Assembly: GCA_947623655.1 (NCBI GenBank)
Contig: CANQHG010000004.1
Span: 38,081 to 102,080 of the forward strand
Direction: 5' to 3'
Length of the DNA stretch: 64,000 bases
DNA from: an uncultured Clostridia bacterium
GTDB lineage: Bacteria; Bacillota; Clostridia; Christensenellales; Borkfalkiaceae
Under the pieces are notes generated by a model. The model was not told where the DNA came from. It did not search any database and was given only the letters and a program-made list of their open reading frames with translations. Below, one piece after another: positions 34,700 to 43,810 of this stretch. A program made the translations under genes and the position numbers. Every line of letters starts with the position of its first letter. The stretch's first letter is position 1.

Positions 34700-35073
34700 G
34701 CCCCCTCCCGAGGAGGGGGGGTAGGGGGGTGGGCAACGATTCCAGAACATGCCCACCTCAGTCGCCTGTGGCGACAGCTCCTCCTTGGGAGGCGCCTTAC
34801 GACCCCAATGGGGGGAGGCCTCTTGCCCCCTCCCGAGGAGGGGGGGTAGGGGGGTGGGCAACGATTTCAGAACATGCCCACCTCAGTCGCCTGTGGCGAC
34901 AGCTCCTCCTTGGGAGGAGCCTTACGACCCCAATGGGGGGAGGCCTTTTGCCCCCTCCCGAGGAGGGGGGTAGGGGGGTGGGCAACGATTCCAGAACATG
35001 CCCACCTCAGTCGCCTGTGGCGACAGCTCCTCCTTGGGAGGAGCCTTGCGACCCTATAGGGGGGGAGGCCTTG
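34700..35073. repeat. Three tandem copies of a 125-bp GC-rich repeat
   Basis: The units begin at CCCCCTCCCGAGGAGGGG at 34701, 34826 and 34951, exactly 125 bp apart. Each holds four blocks: the CCCCCTCC/GGAGGGGG palindrome, GGTGGGCAACGATT(C/T)CAGAACATGCCCACC, a TCGCC-TGT-GGCGA hairpin with flanking CTCC, and a TCCTCCTTGGGAGGA hairpin. A related unit (GGGAGGGGAGTGGGCAACG) lies near 63499-63540. It sits between two terminators, and no ORF is credible. Confidence 0.85.
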
Positions 35074-35083
35074 TTCAACGCAA

Positions 35084-35118
35084 CAAAAAAAGCGCACCAT
35101 GAGGTGCGCTTTTTTTGC
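35084..35118 (-). terminator. Intrinsic terminator of gapA
   Basis: AAAAAAAGCGCACC-ATGA-GGTGCGCTTTTTTT: hairpin with runs on both sides, placed just after the gapA stop on minus. Confidence 0.9.
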
Positions 35119-35123
35119 TTTGA

Positions 35124-36146
35124 TTACAGTTCCGCGAAATATTTGATCGTACGGACCATCTGAGAAGTGTAGCTGTTCTCGTTGTCGTACCACGCAACGA
35201 CCTGCACCTGATAGGTATCGTCGTCGATCTTCGTGACCATTGTCTGGGTCGCGTCGAAGAGGGAACCGTAGGTGATGCCGATAACGTCGGAGGAGACGAG
35301 CTGTTCCTCGGTATAGCCGAACGACTTGGAAGCGGCCGCCTTCATCGCGGCGTTGATAGACTCTTTCGTGATCTCTTTTCCCTTGACGACCGCGACGAGA
35401 ATGGTGGTGGAGCCGGTGGGAACGGGAACGCGCTGTGCGCTGCCGATGAGCTTGCCGTTGAGGGCGGGGATGACGAGGCCGATCGCTTTCGCCGCGCCCG
35501 TGGAGTTGGGAACGATGTTGACGGCCGCGGCGCGCGCACGTCTCAGATCGCCCTTTCTATGAGGCCCGTCGAGAACCATCTGGTCGCCCGTGTAGGCGTG
35601 AACGGTCGTCATGATGCCCGAAACGATGGGATATGCCTTATTGAGCGCGTCTGCCATGGGAGCGAGGCAGTTCGTCGTGCAGCTGGCGGCGGAAATAACG
35701 GTGTCTTCTTTCTTCAGGGTCTTTTCGTTGACGCCGTAGACGATCGTGGGAAGGTCTTTGCCCGCGGGAGCGGAGATGACGACTTTCTTCGCGCCTGCGT
35801 CGATGTGCGCCTGCGCTTTCTCTTTCGAGGTGTAGAAGCCCGTGCACTCGAGCACGACGTCTACGTCGAGTTCGCCCCAAGGCAGATTCTTAGCGTCCTT
35901 TTCCTCGTAAATTTTGATGGTCTTGCCGTCAACGGTGAGCGTTCTCTCTTCGTCGTTCGCGAAAACGGTGTCGGCAAGGGCATATCTGCCCTGCGCACTG
36001 TCGTACTTGAGAAGGTGTGCGAGCATCGTAGGCGTGGTGAGGTCGTTGATGGCGACGATCTCATACCCCTTTGCGCCGAACATCTGTCTGAATGCGAGAC
36101 GGCCGATGCGTCCGAATCCGTTGATTGCAACCTTTACGTTTGCCAT
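35124..36146 (-). CDS. gapA: Glyceraldehyde-3-phosphate dehydrogenase
   Basis: The enzyme converts glyceraldehyde-3-phosphate, NAD and phosphate to 1,3-bisphosphoglycerate in glycolysis. The 340-residue protein starts [21 protein letters not shown], has Asp 35 in INDLTT (fits NAD use), catalytic Cys 156 in [22 protein letters not shown] with the catalytic His, the [22 protein letters not shown] block and the final [15 protein letters not shown]. The ORF track extends to 36215 across the promoter; the ATG at 36146 has GGAGG upstream. It is transcribed away from fba, with a promoter of its own and a terminator. Confidence 0.97.
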   Translation of the reverse strand: MANVKVAINGFGRIGRLAFRQMFGAKGYEIVAINDLTTPTMLAHLLKYDSAQGRYALADTVFANDEERTLTVDGKTIKIYEEKDAKNLPWGELDVDVVLECTGFYTSKEKAQAHIDAGAKKVVISAPAGKDLPTIVYGVNEKTLKKEDTVISAASCTTNCLAPMADALNKAYPIVSGIMTTVHAYTGDQMVLDGPHRKGDLRRARAAAVNIVPNSTGAAKAIGLVIPALNGKLIGSAQRVPVPTGSTTILVAVVKGKEITKESINAAMKAAASKSFGYTEEQLVSSDVIGITYGSLFDATQTMVTKIDDDTYQVQVVAWYDNENSYTSQMVRTIKYFAEL

Positions 36147-36205
36147 GATGAAAAATCCTCCGATAAAAATTCTTTTGACGCTTACTGCGCCATTCATACA
36201 GGAAT

Positions 36206-36234
36206 ATTTTACCACTTATTTTATGCGCCGTCAA
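36206..36234 (-). promoter_or_regulatory. Sigma-A promoter of gapA
   Basis: On minus, TTGACG (36234-36229), 17 nt, TAAAAT (36211-36206). Confidence 0.8.
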
Positions 36235-36346
36235 GGTTTTTTTAAAATTTTACCTCATAATCTTGTCCCCGTTCGGGAGCCGTGCGGCGATCGCGCTTTC
36301 CGCGGCCGATCACTTTGCGAATTTTTGGTTAATTTTGCATTTTCTA

Positions 36347-36375
36347 TTGCATTTTCCCGCCGAAAGCATTATAAT
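36347..36375 (+). promoter_or_regulatory. Sigma-A promoter of fba
   Basis: TTGCAT (36347-36352), 17 nt, TATAAT (36370-36375), about 30 nt before the fba ATG. Confidence 0.8.
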
Positions 36376-36404
36376 TGAGAAAAAACCATGGAGGGAATTT
36401 TCCA

Positions 36405-37340
36405 ATGCCTTTAGTCACAACCAAGGAAATGTTCAAAAAGGCGTACGAGGGCGGCTATGCCGTCGGCGCGTTCAACGTCAACGATATGGAGATGGTGCAG
36501 GCCATCGTCGAAGCCGCCAACGAATGCAATTCGCCCGTCATTCTGCAAGTCTCCGCGGGCGCGAGAAAGTATGCCAATCCCGTATATCTTCGCCACCTCG
36601 TGCAGGCGGCTGTCGAAACCACGAACATTCCCATCGCGATGCATCTCGACCACGGCGCCGATTTCGAGATCTGCAAACAGTCTATCGACGACGGTTTTAC
36701 TTCCGTCATGATCGACGCTTCCTCGAAACCCTGGGAAGAAAACATCGCCATCACAAAGAAAGTTGTTGAATATGCGCACGACCACGGCGTTGTCGTCGAA
36801 GCGGAGCTCGGCAAACTCGCGGGGATCGAAGACGACGTGCATGTCGCCGCAGACGACGCGATGTTTACCTCTCCCGACGAGGTGCAGGAGTTCACGTCCC
36901 GCACGGGGATCGACTCTCTTGCGATCGCGATCGGCACTTCCCACGGCGCCTATAAATTCAAACCCGGGCAGGATCCCAAGCTTCGGATCGACATTCTCGA
37001 AGAGATCGGCCGCCGTCTTCCCGGTTTCCCCATCGTTTTGCACGGCGCCTCGAGCGTCCCGCAGGAACAGGTCGCTATCGTCAATCAATTCGGCGGTTCT
37101 ATGCCCAATGCCATCGGTATCCCCGAGAGCGAACTCAAAAAGGCCGCAAAGCTCGCCGTCTGCAAGATCAATATCGACTCCGACCTCCGCGTTGCGTTCA
37201 CGGCGGCATGCAGAAAGCACTTCTTTGAGCATCCCGACCACTTCGATCCTCGGCAATATCTCGGCGACGCCCGCACGAACATGAAAGAGATGGTCAAGCA
37301 CAAGATCATCGACGTTTTAGGTTCCGCAAACAAGGCGTAA
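36405..37340 (+). CDS. fba: Class II fructose-bisphosphate aldolase
   Basis: The zinc enzyme splits fructose-1,6-bisphosphate into dihydroxyacetone phosphate and glyceraldehyde-3-phosphate. The 311-residue protein has the zinc site MHLDHGADFE (His 80 and His 83, catalytic Asp 82), VEAELGKLAGIEDD, IGTSHGAYKF and VLHGASSVP, all class II blocks, and KINIDSDLR near the end. The track start (36375) falls in the -10 box; the ATG at 36405 has GGAGGG before it and begins MPLVTTKEMFKKAY. It is divergent from gapA and followed by a strong terminator, so it is a single-gene unit. Confidence 0.97.
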   Translation: MPLVTTKEMFKKAYEGGYAVGAFNVNDMEMVQAIVEAANECNSPVILQVSAGARKYANPVYLRHLVQAAVETTNIPIAMHLDHGADFEICKQSIDDGFTSVMIDASSKPWEENIAITKKVVEYAHDHGVVVEAELGKLAGIEDDVHVAADDAMFTSPDEVQEFTSRTGIDSLAIAIGTSHGAYKFKPGQDPKLRIDILEEIGRRLPGFPIVLHGASSVPQEQVAIVNQFGGSMPNAIGIPESELKKAAKLAVCKINIDSDLRVAFTAACRKHFFEHPDHFDPRQYLGDARTNMKEMVKHKIIDVLGSANKA

Positions 37341-37350
37341 AATTTGCTTC

Positions 37351-37392
37351 GATCTTAAAAAATCGGCACATATGTGTCGATTTTTTAAGATC
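37351..37392. terminator. Terminator of fba
   Basis: GATCTTAAAAAATCGGCACA pairs with TGTGTCGATTTTTTAAGATC, a long hairpin around a CACATATGTG centre with a T-run. Confidence 0.9.
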
Positions 37393-37452
37393 GCTCATGC
37401 CGTATGCGCCCCGCGTCACTCTGCTCCTTGGCTTCCCCTTGAGGGGGAAAAG

Positions 37453-37479
37453 AAAAAGGCGGGGGGACCCGCCTTTTTC
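37453..37479 (-). terminator. Terminator of pgi
   Basis: AAAAAGGCGGG-GGGA-CCCGCCTTTTT just after the pgi stop; on minus the hairpin is followed by a T-run. Confidence 0.85.
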
Positions 37480-37503
37480 GACAATAAGTCAAAGATTTTT
37501 ACA

Positions 37504-38931
37504 TTACACAATGTACTTTTCGTCGGGAGCGGCGCCGTCGAGCTCCGCTTTCTGGCTCTCATAGCCGGGCTTTCCGAGAAGCGCGAACGTCGCTTTCTTC
37601 CCCGCTTCCACGCCGGGCTGGTTGAACGTGTCGATGTTCAGCATTGCGCCCGCATAGGCCGTTTGAAGTTCGAAGAAATACAAGAGCTCGCCGAGCGTAA
37701 ATGCGTTTACGACGGGAAGTTCGACCGTGTAGTTCAGTCTGCCCGCCTTGGTGAGCGCGAACGCCGTGGCCTTGTTTTCCGCCTGAATGAGTTCCTCCAT
37801 CGTATGGCCGCCCAAAAAGCTCACGTCGGGGATGTTTTCGCACCCGTGCGGAATGGGGGTCTTCTCTCCATAGGAACGGACGGAGAGGAATGTGACGACC
37901 TTGTCGTACGGGCCCTCGGTATAGAGCTGGACCTGAGAATGCTGGTCGGTGACGCCGAGCGCTTTGACGGGGGTTTGACCGACGTTACACTTCTCTCCCG
38001 AGAGCGTGACGTTTTTGCCGAGGGACTCCGCCCAAAGTTGCGCATACCAATCGGAGACGTATTTCAAATTGTCCGAATAGGGCATGAGCACGCCGATATT
38101 TTTGCCGTCCTGCATGGCGATATATTGCAGTAATGCTGCAATAAGTGCGGGATTTTTCTTGAGATCGGGCCTCGAGCAAAGTTTATCCATATAGGCCGCG
38201 CCCTTGAGCAGAAGCTTGATGTCGATGCCGAGCACCGCCGCGGGAAGAAGCCCCACGGGGGAGAGCTCCGAAAATCTTCCGCCCACGCCGTCGCCGAGCA
38301 CGAACGACTTCACGCCGCCGAGCTCTTTGGAGATCTTCACGAGATTGCCTCTTTGTGCGTCTGTGGTAAACACGAGATGATCTTTTACGTTTTCACCCGC
38401 CTGTTTCAACAGATCGGAGACGATGAGATACTGCGCCATGGTCTCGCTTGTGGCACCCGATTTGCTGATGACGTTGAAGTATGTCTTTTTGATGTCGATG
38501 ACGTCGAGCAGTTCTTTCATGCGAACGGGGTCAACGTTGTCTTCCACATAGAATTTTGGACCCTTGCGCTTTTTGGACGGCAAGTCGTTGTAGTGCAGAT
38601 GGCAGAGGGCGTTGAAAGCCATGATGGGGCCGAGCGCCGAACCGCCTATCCCTAAAACGACAAAATAATCGAACTTTTTGCGGATATCTTTCGCGGTCGC
38701 AAGAATATCTTCCACGATCTCCGTCTGGTTGTAAGGAAGCTCCGTCCATCCCATAAAGAGTTCGTCTTTGCCCCTGTTTTTGCTCACATAGGCGTGCGCC
38801 GCCTTCGCAAGGGATTTGCGGTCTTCGATCGTCTTTGATGAAATGCCCTTTTCACCGAGATATTTGTCGGTCATGTTGGTGTAATCCACCCGTATGCGCC
38901 ATTCTTTTCGCTGCGTTTCCGAAATTTTCAT
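37504..38931 (-). CDS. pgi: Glucose-6-phosphate isomerase
   Basis: The enzyme interconverts glucose-6-phosphate and fructose-6-phosphate; the latter also feeds the GDP-mannose genes of the nearby polysaccharide cluster. The 475-residue protein has the phosphate-binding LGIGGSALGP near 93-102, the SKSGATSETMAQ loop, the GGRFSELSPVGLLPAAVLG signature and the QLYTEGPYDKVVTF segment. The length fits the shorter Firmicutes form. GGAGG lies just before the ATG. It is on minus, divergent from the polysaccharide cluster. Confidence 0.96.
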   Translation of the reverse strand: MKISETQRKEWRIRVDYTNMTDKYLGEKGISSKTIEDRKSLAKAAHAYVSKNRGKDELFMGWTELPYNQTEIVEDILATAKDIRKKFDYFVVLGIGGSALGPIMAFNALCHLHYNDLPSKKRKGPKFYVEDNVDPVRMKELLDVIDIKKTYFNVISKSGATSETMAQYLIVSDLLKQAGENVKDHLVFTTDAQRGNLVKISKELGGVKSFVLGDGVGGRFSELSPVGLLPAAVLGIDIKLLLKGAAYMDKLCSRPDLKKNPALIAALLQYIAMQDGKNIGVLMPYSDNLKYVSDWYAQLWAESLGKNVTLSGEKCNVGQTPVKALGVTDQHSQVQLYTEGPYDKVVTFLSVRSYGEKTPIPHGCENIPDVSFLGGHTMEELIQAENKATAFALTKAGRLNYTVELPVVNAFTLGELLYFFELQTAYAGAMLNIDTFNQPGVEAGKKATFALLGKPGYESQKAELDGAAPDEKYIV

Positions 38932-38958
38932 TCTAACCTCCTGTTGTTCAGCGGAACC

Positions 38959-38987
38959 ATTGTATCACAATCTTTTGCACCTTGCAA
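38959..38987 (-). promoter_or_regulatory. Sigma-A promoter of pgi
   Basis: On minus, TTGCAA (38987-38982), 17 nt, TACAAT (38964-38959). Confidence 0.75.
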
Positions 38988-39096
38988 GCATGAGCGGGAA
39001 TTTTTCCGAATTTTTCGGTCAAAAAAGAAAAGAGAAAGGATTTTCCCGCGCGGCGGCCGCGGCGCGTTGTCATAATATATGGTGACAAAAAATCGT

Positions 39097-39125
39097 TTGA
39101 CATTGAAATGTTCATGCAGTATAAT
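39097..39125 (+). promoter_or_regulatory. Consensus sigma-A promoter of the polysaccharide cluster
   Basis: TTGACA (39097-39102), exactly 17 nt, TATAAT (39120-39125): a full consensus, about 60 nt before the first gene. I see no terminator inside the cluster until 57634, so it may drive all 16 genes. Confidence 0.9.
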
Positions 39126-39184
39126 AGTCTAAATCGTCTTCTTCCATTATAAGGGAAAGGAGACAGGGACGGCAGGCAGTTAAC

Positions 39185-39862
39185 ATGAACGAAAGATCGG
39201 GCGAAAACAAGCAGGACAAGCCACCGCGCAAAAAGAGCGGATTTCGCTGGTTTTGCTACCGTTTCACAAAACGTACATTCGATATCGTCTCCTCGGGCCT
39301 TGCGCTCATTCTTTTTTCATGGCTTATTCTTCTCATTTTGCTTATCAAATGGCTGGAAGATCGGCACAGCCCCGTTTATGTTTCCGATCGGGTCGGGAAA
39401 GACGGGAAGATCTTTAAATTCCATAAAATCAGGACCATGTGCCCCAATGCCGAAGAAATGAAGCAGAAACTGATCGAGATGGGGCTGAATGAGGCCGATC
39501 CTCCTGCTTTTAAGATGAAAAACGATCCGCGCATCACAAAGGTGGGGAAATTCCTCAGAAAGACAAGTTTAGACGAACTTCCACAGCTGTGGGATATCTT
39601 CCGCGGAAAGATGAGCGTCGTAGGCCCCCGCCCGCCCATTCCGTCCGAGGTTGCACAGTATACAGAAGAGCAGCTCCGCCGTCTCGATGTTAAGGGGGGG
39701 CTGTTGTGTCTTTGGCAGATCCAGAAAAACAGAAATTCCCTTTCTTTCAACGAATGGGTGCGCTTGGATCTTGAATACATCGAAAGGCAGAGCGTTTGGC
39801 TCGACCTGAAGATCATCTTTAAAGGGTTTTTCATGGTGGTCTTCGACAGGAGCGGGGAATAA
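39185..39862 (+). CDS. Polyprenyl-phosphate sugar-1-phosphate transferase (initiating enzyme, short WbaP/PglC type)
   Basis: The enzyme moves a sugar-1-phosphate from a nucleotide sugar to undecaprenyl phosphate and so starts repeat-unit synthesis at the inner membrane face. The 225-residue form has only the catalytic module: one hydrophobic helix or re-entrant hairpin (about 31-52), then VYVSDRVGKDGKIFKFHKIRTM, the DPRITKVGKFLRKTSLDELPQLWDIFRGKMSVVGPRPP signature and a C-terminal amphipathic part. The sugar specificity (glucose or galactose type) cannot be read from the sequence. It is the first gene behind the consensus promoter, the usual position for an initiator. GT4 follows after 2 nt. 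Confidence 0.92.
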   Translation: MNERSGENKQDKPPRKKSGFRWFCYRFTKRTFDIVSSGLALILFSWLILLILLIKWLEDRHSPVYVSDRVGKDGKIFKFHKIRTMCPNAEEMKQKLIEMGLNEADPPAFKMKNDPRITKVGKFLRKTSLDELPQLWDIFRGKMSVVGPRPPIPSEVAQYTEEQLRRLDVKGGLLCLWQIQKNRNSLSFNEWVRLDLEYIERQSVWLDLKIIFKGFFMVVFDRSGE

Positions 39863-39864
39863 CC

Positions 39865-40998
39865 ATGAAAATTCTGCATATCAGCAAATATTATTATCCC
39901 TTTATCGGCGGGGTCGAGCAGGTCGCACGGGACTGCGTGCATGCCATGCGGGGCGAAGACGTCTCCCAGCGCGTGCTGTGTTTTAACCACGAAAAGGGGA
40001 ACGATACGGGCGAAGTAGACGGCGTTCCCGTCGTGCGGGCGGGATGCTTTGCAAAAGTTTCCTCGCAATCTCTCTCTTTCTCCTATAAAAAGTTGTTGAA
40101 GAAAGAGTTCAAAGAATTTGCGCCCGACATCGTTGTCTTTCACTATCCCAATCCGTTTGCGGCGCACTATCTCCTGAAATGTCTGAAAAAGAACCCCGCT
40201 TGCAAGCTCGTTTTGTATTGGCATCTCGATATCACCAAGCAAAAGATTTTAAAACGGCTTTTCGGGGGGCAAAACAGACGGTTGCTCGCCCGCGCGGCAA
40301 AGATCGTCGCCACCAGCCCGAACTATATCGACGGTTCGCCCTATCTTTCCGAAAACAGGGGAAAGTGCGTCGTCATTCCGAACTGCGCCGCCCGTGAAAG
40401 GGTCGAGTGCGGAGAGGAAGCGCTTACGCGCGCAAGAGAACTCAGAGAGATCTTCGGGGGCAGAACGCTTCTCTTTGCGCTCGGCCGCCACGTCCCCTAC
40501 AAGGGCATGGAATATCTCGTGAAGGCAAGTAAATTTCTGCCGAACGGGTATGCTGTCTGTATCGGCGGCGAGGGCCCGCTCACGGAGTCGTTGAAGCGGC
40601 TCGCCGAAGACGATCCGAAGATCACTTTCCTCGGCAGCGTAGACGAAGAGGAGCGCAAGGCATATCTCTCTGCCTGCGACATTTTCTGCTTCCCTTCCGT
40701 CACCAAGAACGAGGCGTTCGGCGTCGCACTGGCCGAGGCGATGATGTTCGGAAAACCTTGCGTCACCTTTACGATCGGGGGCTCGGGCGTCAACTATGTA
40801 TCCGTGAAAGGCGTCACGGGAGAGGAGGCGGAAAACGGCAACGCGGAAGCTTTTGCCGAGGCGATCGAAAAGATCGCTTCCGACGGCGAGCTTTCGACCC
40901 GCTATGCGCTGGCGGCAAAGGAGAGAGCGGAGAGGCTCTTTTCCGAAGAGGCGTACAAAGAAAATATCCATGCGCTCACGGAAGCGCTTGCAGAGTGA
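39865..40998 (+). CDS. Glycosyltransferase family 4
   Basis: The 377-residue cytoplasmic GT-B enzyme has the GT4 start ILHISKYYYPFIGGVEQVARD with the Gly-Gly acceptor loop. The donor half carries FALGRHVPYKGMEYLVKASKFL, and the E-x7-E motif is NEAFGVALAEAMMFGKP near residue 282. These retaining enzymes often use GDP-mannose or UDP-sugars; with manC next door GDP-mannose is a reasonable guess, but not shown. It lies directly after the initiator, so it may add the second sugar. Confidence 0.88.
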   Translation: MKILHISKYYYPFIGGVEQVARDCVHAMRGEDVSQRVLCFNHEKGNDTGEVDGVPVVRAGCFAKVSSQSLSFSYKKLLKKEFKEFAPDIVVFHYPNPFAAHYLLKCLKKNPACKLVLYWHLDITKQKILKRLFGGQNRRLLARAAKIVATSPNYIDGSPYLSENRGKCVVIPNCAARERVECGEEALTRARELREIFGGRTLLFALGRHVPYKGMEYLVKASKFLPNGYAVCIGGEGPLTESLKRLAEDDPKITFLGSVDEEERKAYLSACDIFCFPSVTKNEAFGVALAEAMMFGKPCVTFTIGGSGVNYVSVKGVTGEEAENGNAEAFAEAIEKIASDGELSTRYALAAKERAERLFSEEAYKENIHALTEALAE

Positions 40999-41013
40999 AC
41001 TGTAAATTTACAT

Positions 41014-42078
41014 ATGAACGTATACGGAATTATTATGGCGGGCGGCGGCGGCACGAGGTTTTGGCCGCTCTCCCGCATTCATACCCCCAAACAACTGCTT
41101 AATCTGAGCGGGAAAGACGTTATGGTCAACGAGGCCGTTGCGCGCCTCTGCCGCATCACAGCGCCCGAAAATATCTACATCGCCACCAATACGGCACAGT
41201 CCGCTTCCATGGAAAAAGCGGTGAAAGGCAGGATCCCGCCCGAAAATATTCTTGCGGAACCGGCCGCACGCAACACGGCCGCCTGTATCGGGTATGCCGC
41301 GGTCGAACTCATCAAAAAGAGGGGAGACGGCGTGATGGTCATAACGCCTTCCGACGCCTATATCCGTGATGACGATGCTTTCGAACAGGTATTGCGAACG
41401 GCCGTGAAAGCGGCGGAAGAGACGGGAAAACTCGTTACGATCGGGATCGATCCCACATTTCCCGCCACGGGCTACGGGTATATCCGATTCAAAAAGTCGG
41501 ACGGGCCCGTGAAAGAAGTTTTAGAGTTTGTGGAGAAGCCCCCCCTCGAAAGAGCGAAAGAATATCTTGCGAGCGGCGACCATGTTTGGAACAGCGGCAT
41601 GTTCGTCTGGAAAATCTCCGCCATTCTGGAGCACTATAAGACGCTTTTGCCCGATCTTTATAATAATCTTGCGGAATTTTCCGAGGCAGTTGGCACCGAC
41701 AAGGAGCAAGACGCCTTAGAGAAGCTATACGGCAGGATAGAGGACATCTCTGTCGACTACGGCGTGATGGAGAAAAGCTACGATATCCTGGTTGTTCCCG
41801 GTGAATTCGGTTGGAGCGACGTCGGCAGTTGGGACATGCTCGGCGTGCTTCACGATCCCGAGGAAAACGGAAACGTCGTCGTGGGCGACGGCGTTCTCGT
41901 TGAATCAAAGAATAATATCGTATTTGCAAAAGATAAAACAGTGGCGCTCGTCGGCGTTTCCGATCTCGTTGTCGTGGAAACGCCCGATGCGGTGCTGGTT
42001 TGCCCGAAAGACAAAGCGCAGGACGTCAAAAAGGCCGTCGACGCGCTCAAGGCAATGGGCAGAGAGGATTTGCTTTGA
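41014..42078 (+). CDS. manC: Mannose-1-phosphate guanylyltransferase
   Basis: The enzyme makes GDP-mannose from mannose-1-phosphate and GTP. The 354-residue form is the single-domain nucleotidyltransferase, without the isomerase domain of bifunctional ManC. Motifs are IMAGGGGTRFWPLSR near 7, PKQLLNL, ILAEPAARNTAACIGYAA, VITPSDAYI, FVEKPPLERAKEYLASGDHVWNSGMFVW and PGEFGWSDVGSWDML. Isomerase activity is supplied by the separate manA three genes downstream. The stop overlaps the next ATG by one base. Confidence 0.95.
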   Translation: MNVYGIIMAGGGGTRFWPLSRIHTPKQLLNLSGKDVMVNEAVARLCRITAPENIYIATNTAQSASMEKAVKGRIPPENILAEPAARNTAACIGYAAVELIKKRGDGVMVITPSDAYIRDDDAFEQVLRTAVKAAEETGKLVTIGIDPTFPATGYGYIRFKKSDGPVKEVLEFVEKPPLERAKEYLASGDHVWNSGMFVWKISAILEHYKTLLPDLYNNLAEFSEAVGTDKEQDALEKLYGRIEDISVDYGVMEKSYDILVVPGEFGWSDVGSWDMLGVLHDPEENGNVVVGDGVLVESKNNIVFAKDKTVALVGVSDLVVVETPDAVLVCPKDKAQDVKKAVDALKAMGREDLL

Positions 42079-43802
42079 TGGATCATCTTGCGGAATATCG
42101 CCGATGGCTTACCGACAGCGTTTTCGATGAGGACACGAAAAACGAATTGAAGGCACTCACCGACGAAAAAGAAATCGAAGACAGGTTTTATAAAACGTTG
42201 GCCTTCGGCACCGGCGGGCTACGCGGCGTCGTGGGCGCAGGCACTAACCGCATGAATCTCTACACGGTGGGGCGTGCGACGCAGGGGCTTGCAGACTATA
42301 TCAATGCGCAAACGGAAAAAGGTAGCGTAGCCATTGCCTACGATTCGAGGCGTATGTCGGAAGAATTTGCTCTTTCTTCGGCATGTATTCTGGCGGCCAA
42401 CGGCATCAGGGCCTATCTTTTCGATGCGCTTCGTCCGACGCCCGAGCTCTCTTTCGCGGTAAGATATTTGCACGCGACGGCGGGCATCGTCATCACGGCG
42501 AGCCACAATCCCCCCGCATACAACGGCTATAAAGTCTATTGGTCGGACGGCGGACAGATCGTCCCCCCGCACGACAAAAATATTATTGCTTGCGTCAATA
42601 AGGTGGATTATAAAGATATCCGCCGTATCGGGAAAGAGGAGGCGGTCGGCAGAGGACTGCTGAAACCGATCGGGGAAGAGACGGACAGAGCTTATCTCGA
42701 CGCGCTCAAGAGTCTTTCGCTTTCGCCTGAAGCAGTCGCGCGGCAGGGGAAAAGACTCAAGATCGTATATACGCCTCTGCACGGCACGGGGAATGTACCT
42801 GTGCGTAGAATCTTGCAAGAGACGGGGTTCGAAAATGTGTTTGTCGTCCCCGAGCAGGAGTTTCCCGATCCGAATTTTTCGACGCTCGCCTATCCCAATC
42901 CCGAGGATCCCAAGGCCTTTGAATTTGCGCTTGCTCTCGCAAAGAAAGTCGATGCCGATCTTGTGCTCGCCACCGACCCCGACGCAGATCGTCTCGGCGT
43001 CTATGCAAAGGATAAAAACGGCACCTATGTGCGTTTTTCAGGCAATATGAGCGGATTGCTCATCGCAGAATATGTCTTGTCCCTCCGCAGAGAAAAGTGC
43101 CTTTTGCCCAAGAAGGGAGACGGCGCGCTCGTCACCACGATCGTCTCTTCCAAAATGGCATACCCCATTGCGGAAGAATATGGGCTCAAAGTCATCGAAA
43201 CGCTCACAGGGTTTAAATACATAGGAGAACAGATCGACCTCTTTGAGCGCGCGCGTGGGAAAAACGGCGGCAAGACGGACGGAGAGGCGGGCGCGTTTGC
43301 ATATGAATTCGGCTTCGAGGAGAGCTATGGTTGCCTCGCGGGCACATATGCAAGGGATAAAGACGCTGTGGCGGCCGTCATGTTGCTCGCTGAAGCGGCA
43401 GCATACTACGCTGAAAAAGGCCTTACACTTCCCGGGCAGATGGAGCGCATGTACCAAAAATACGGCTACTACACGGAAGATCTCTATACGGAGACGGCTG
43501 CGGGCGCCGCGGGCGCGGAACGGATCGGACAGGCAATGCAGGCCATGCGGAAAGATCCGCCCGCTTTTCTCGGCGGGAACCGCGTGATTGCTTTCACGGA
43601 TTATCTGAATGAAGAGCGGGGACTCCCGAAGAGCGACGTCCTCCGTTTTACGTTTGAGCGCGGCTGGTGTTGCGTCCGTCCGTCGGGTACGGAACCGAAG
43701 ATCAAGTTTTACATCGGTGTAAACGGCGAGCGCACGGATGCGGAAGAGCGCATCGGCGCGGTGAGACAAGATCTGCTGCGCTTGACGGGTTTTGAGGTTT
43801 AA
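42078..43802 (+). CDS. Phosphomannomutase / phosphoglucomutase
   Basis: The alpha-D-phosphohexomutase interconverts hexose-6- and hexose-1-phosphates. The 574-residue protein has FGTGGLRGVVGAGTNRMN near 43, the active-site TASHNPPAYNGYKVY with phosphoserine 142, the Mg loop TDPDADRLGVY, the sugar loop GFEESYGCLAG and the phosphate-binding VRPSGTEPKIKFY. Placed between manC and manA it most likely makes mannose-1-phosphate. It belongs to the long PgcA-type group, which may also use glucose and so supply glucose-1-phosphate to rfbF. The track ORF from 42000 begins inside manC; the ATG at 42078 overlaps the manC stop. Confidence 0.93.
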   Translation: MDHLAEYRRWLTDSVFDEDTKNELKALTDEKEIEDRFYKTLAFGTGGLRGVVGAGTNRMNLYTVGRATQGLADYINAQTEKGSVAIAYDSRRMSEEFALSSACILAANGIRAYLFDALRPTPELSFAVRYLHATAGIVITASHNPPAYNGYKVYWSDGGQIVPPHDKNIIACVNKVDYKDIRRIGKEEAVGRGLLKPIGEETDRAYLDALKSLSLSPEAVARQGKRLKIVYTPLHGTGNVPVRRILQETGFENVFVVPEQEFPDPNFSTLAYPNPEDPKAFEFALALAKKVDADLVLATDPDADRLGVYAKDKNGTYVRFSGNMSGLLIAEYVLSLRREKCLLPKKGDGALVTTIVSSKMAYPIAEEYGLKVIETLTGFKYIGEQIDLFERARGKNGGKTDGEAGAFAYEFGFEESYGCLAGTYARDKDAVAAVMLLAEAAAYYAEKGLTLPGQMERMYQKYGYYTEDLYTETAAGAAGAERIGQAMQAMRKDPPAFLGGNRVIAFTDYLNEERGLPKSDVLRFTFERGWCCVRPSGTEPKIKFYIGVNGERTDAEERIGAVRQDLLRLTGFEV

Positions 43803-43810
43803 AAAATACT

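Noticed and set aside
34700-35073. CRISPR array
   Set aside because: The repeats are 125 bp, directly adjacent, with no unique spacers.
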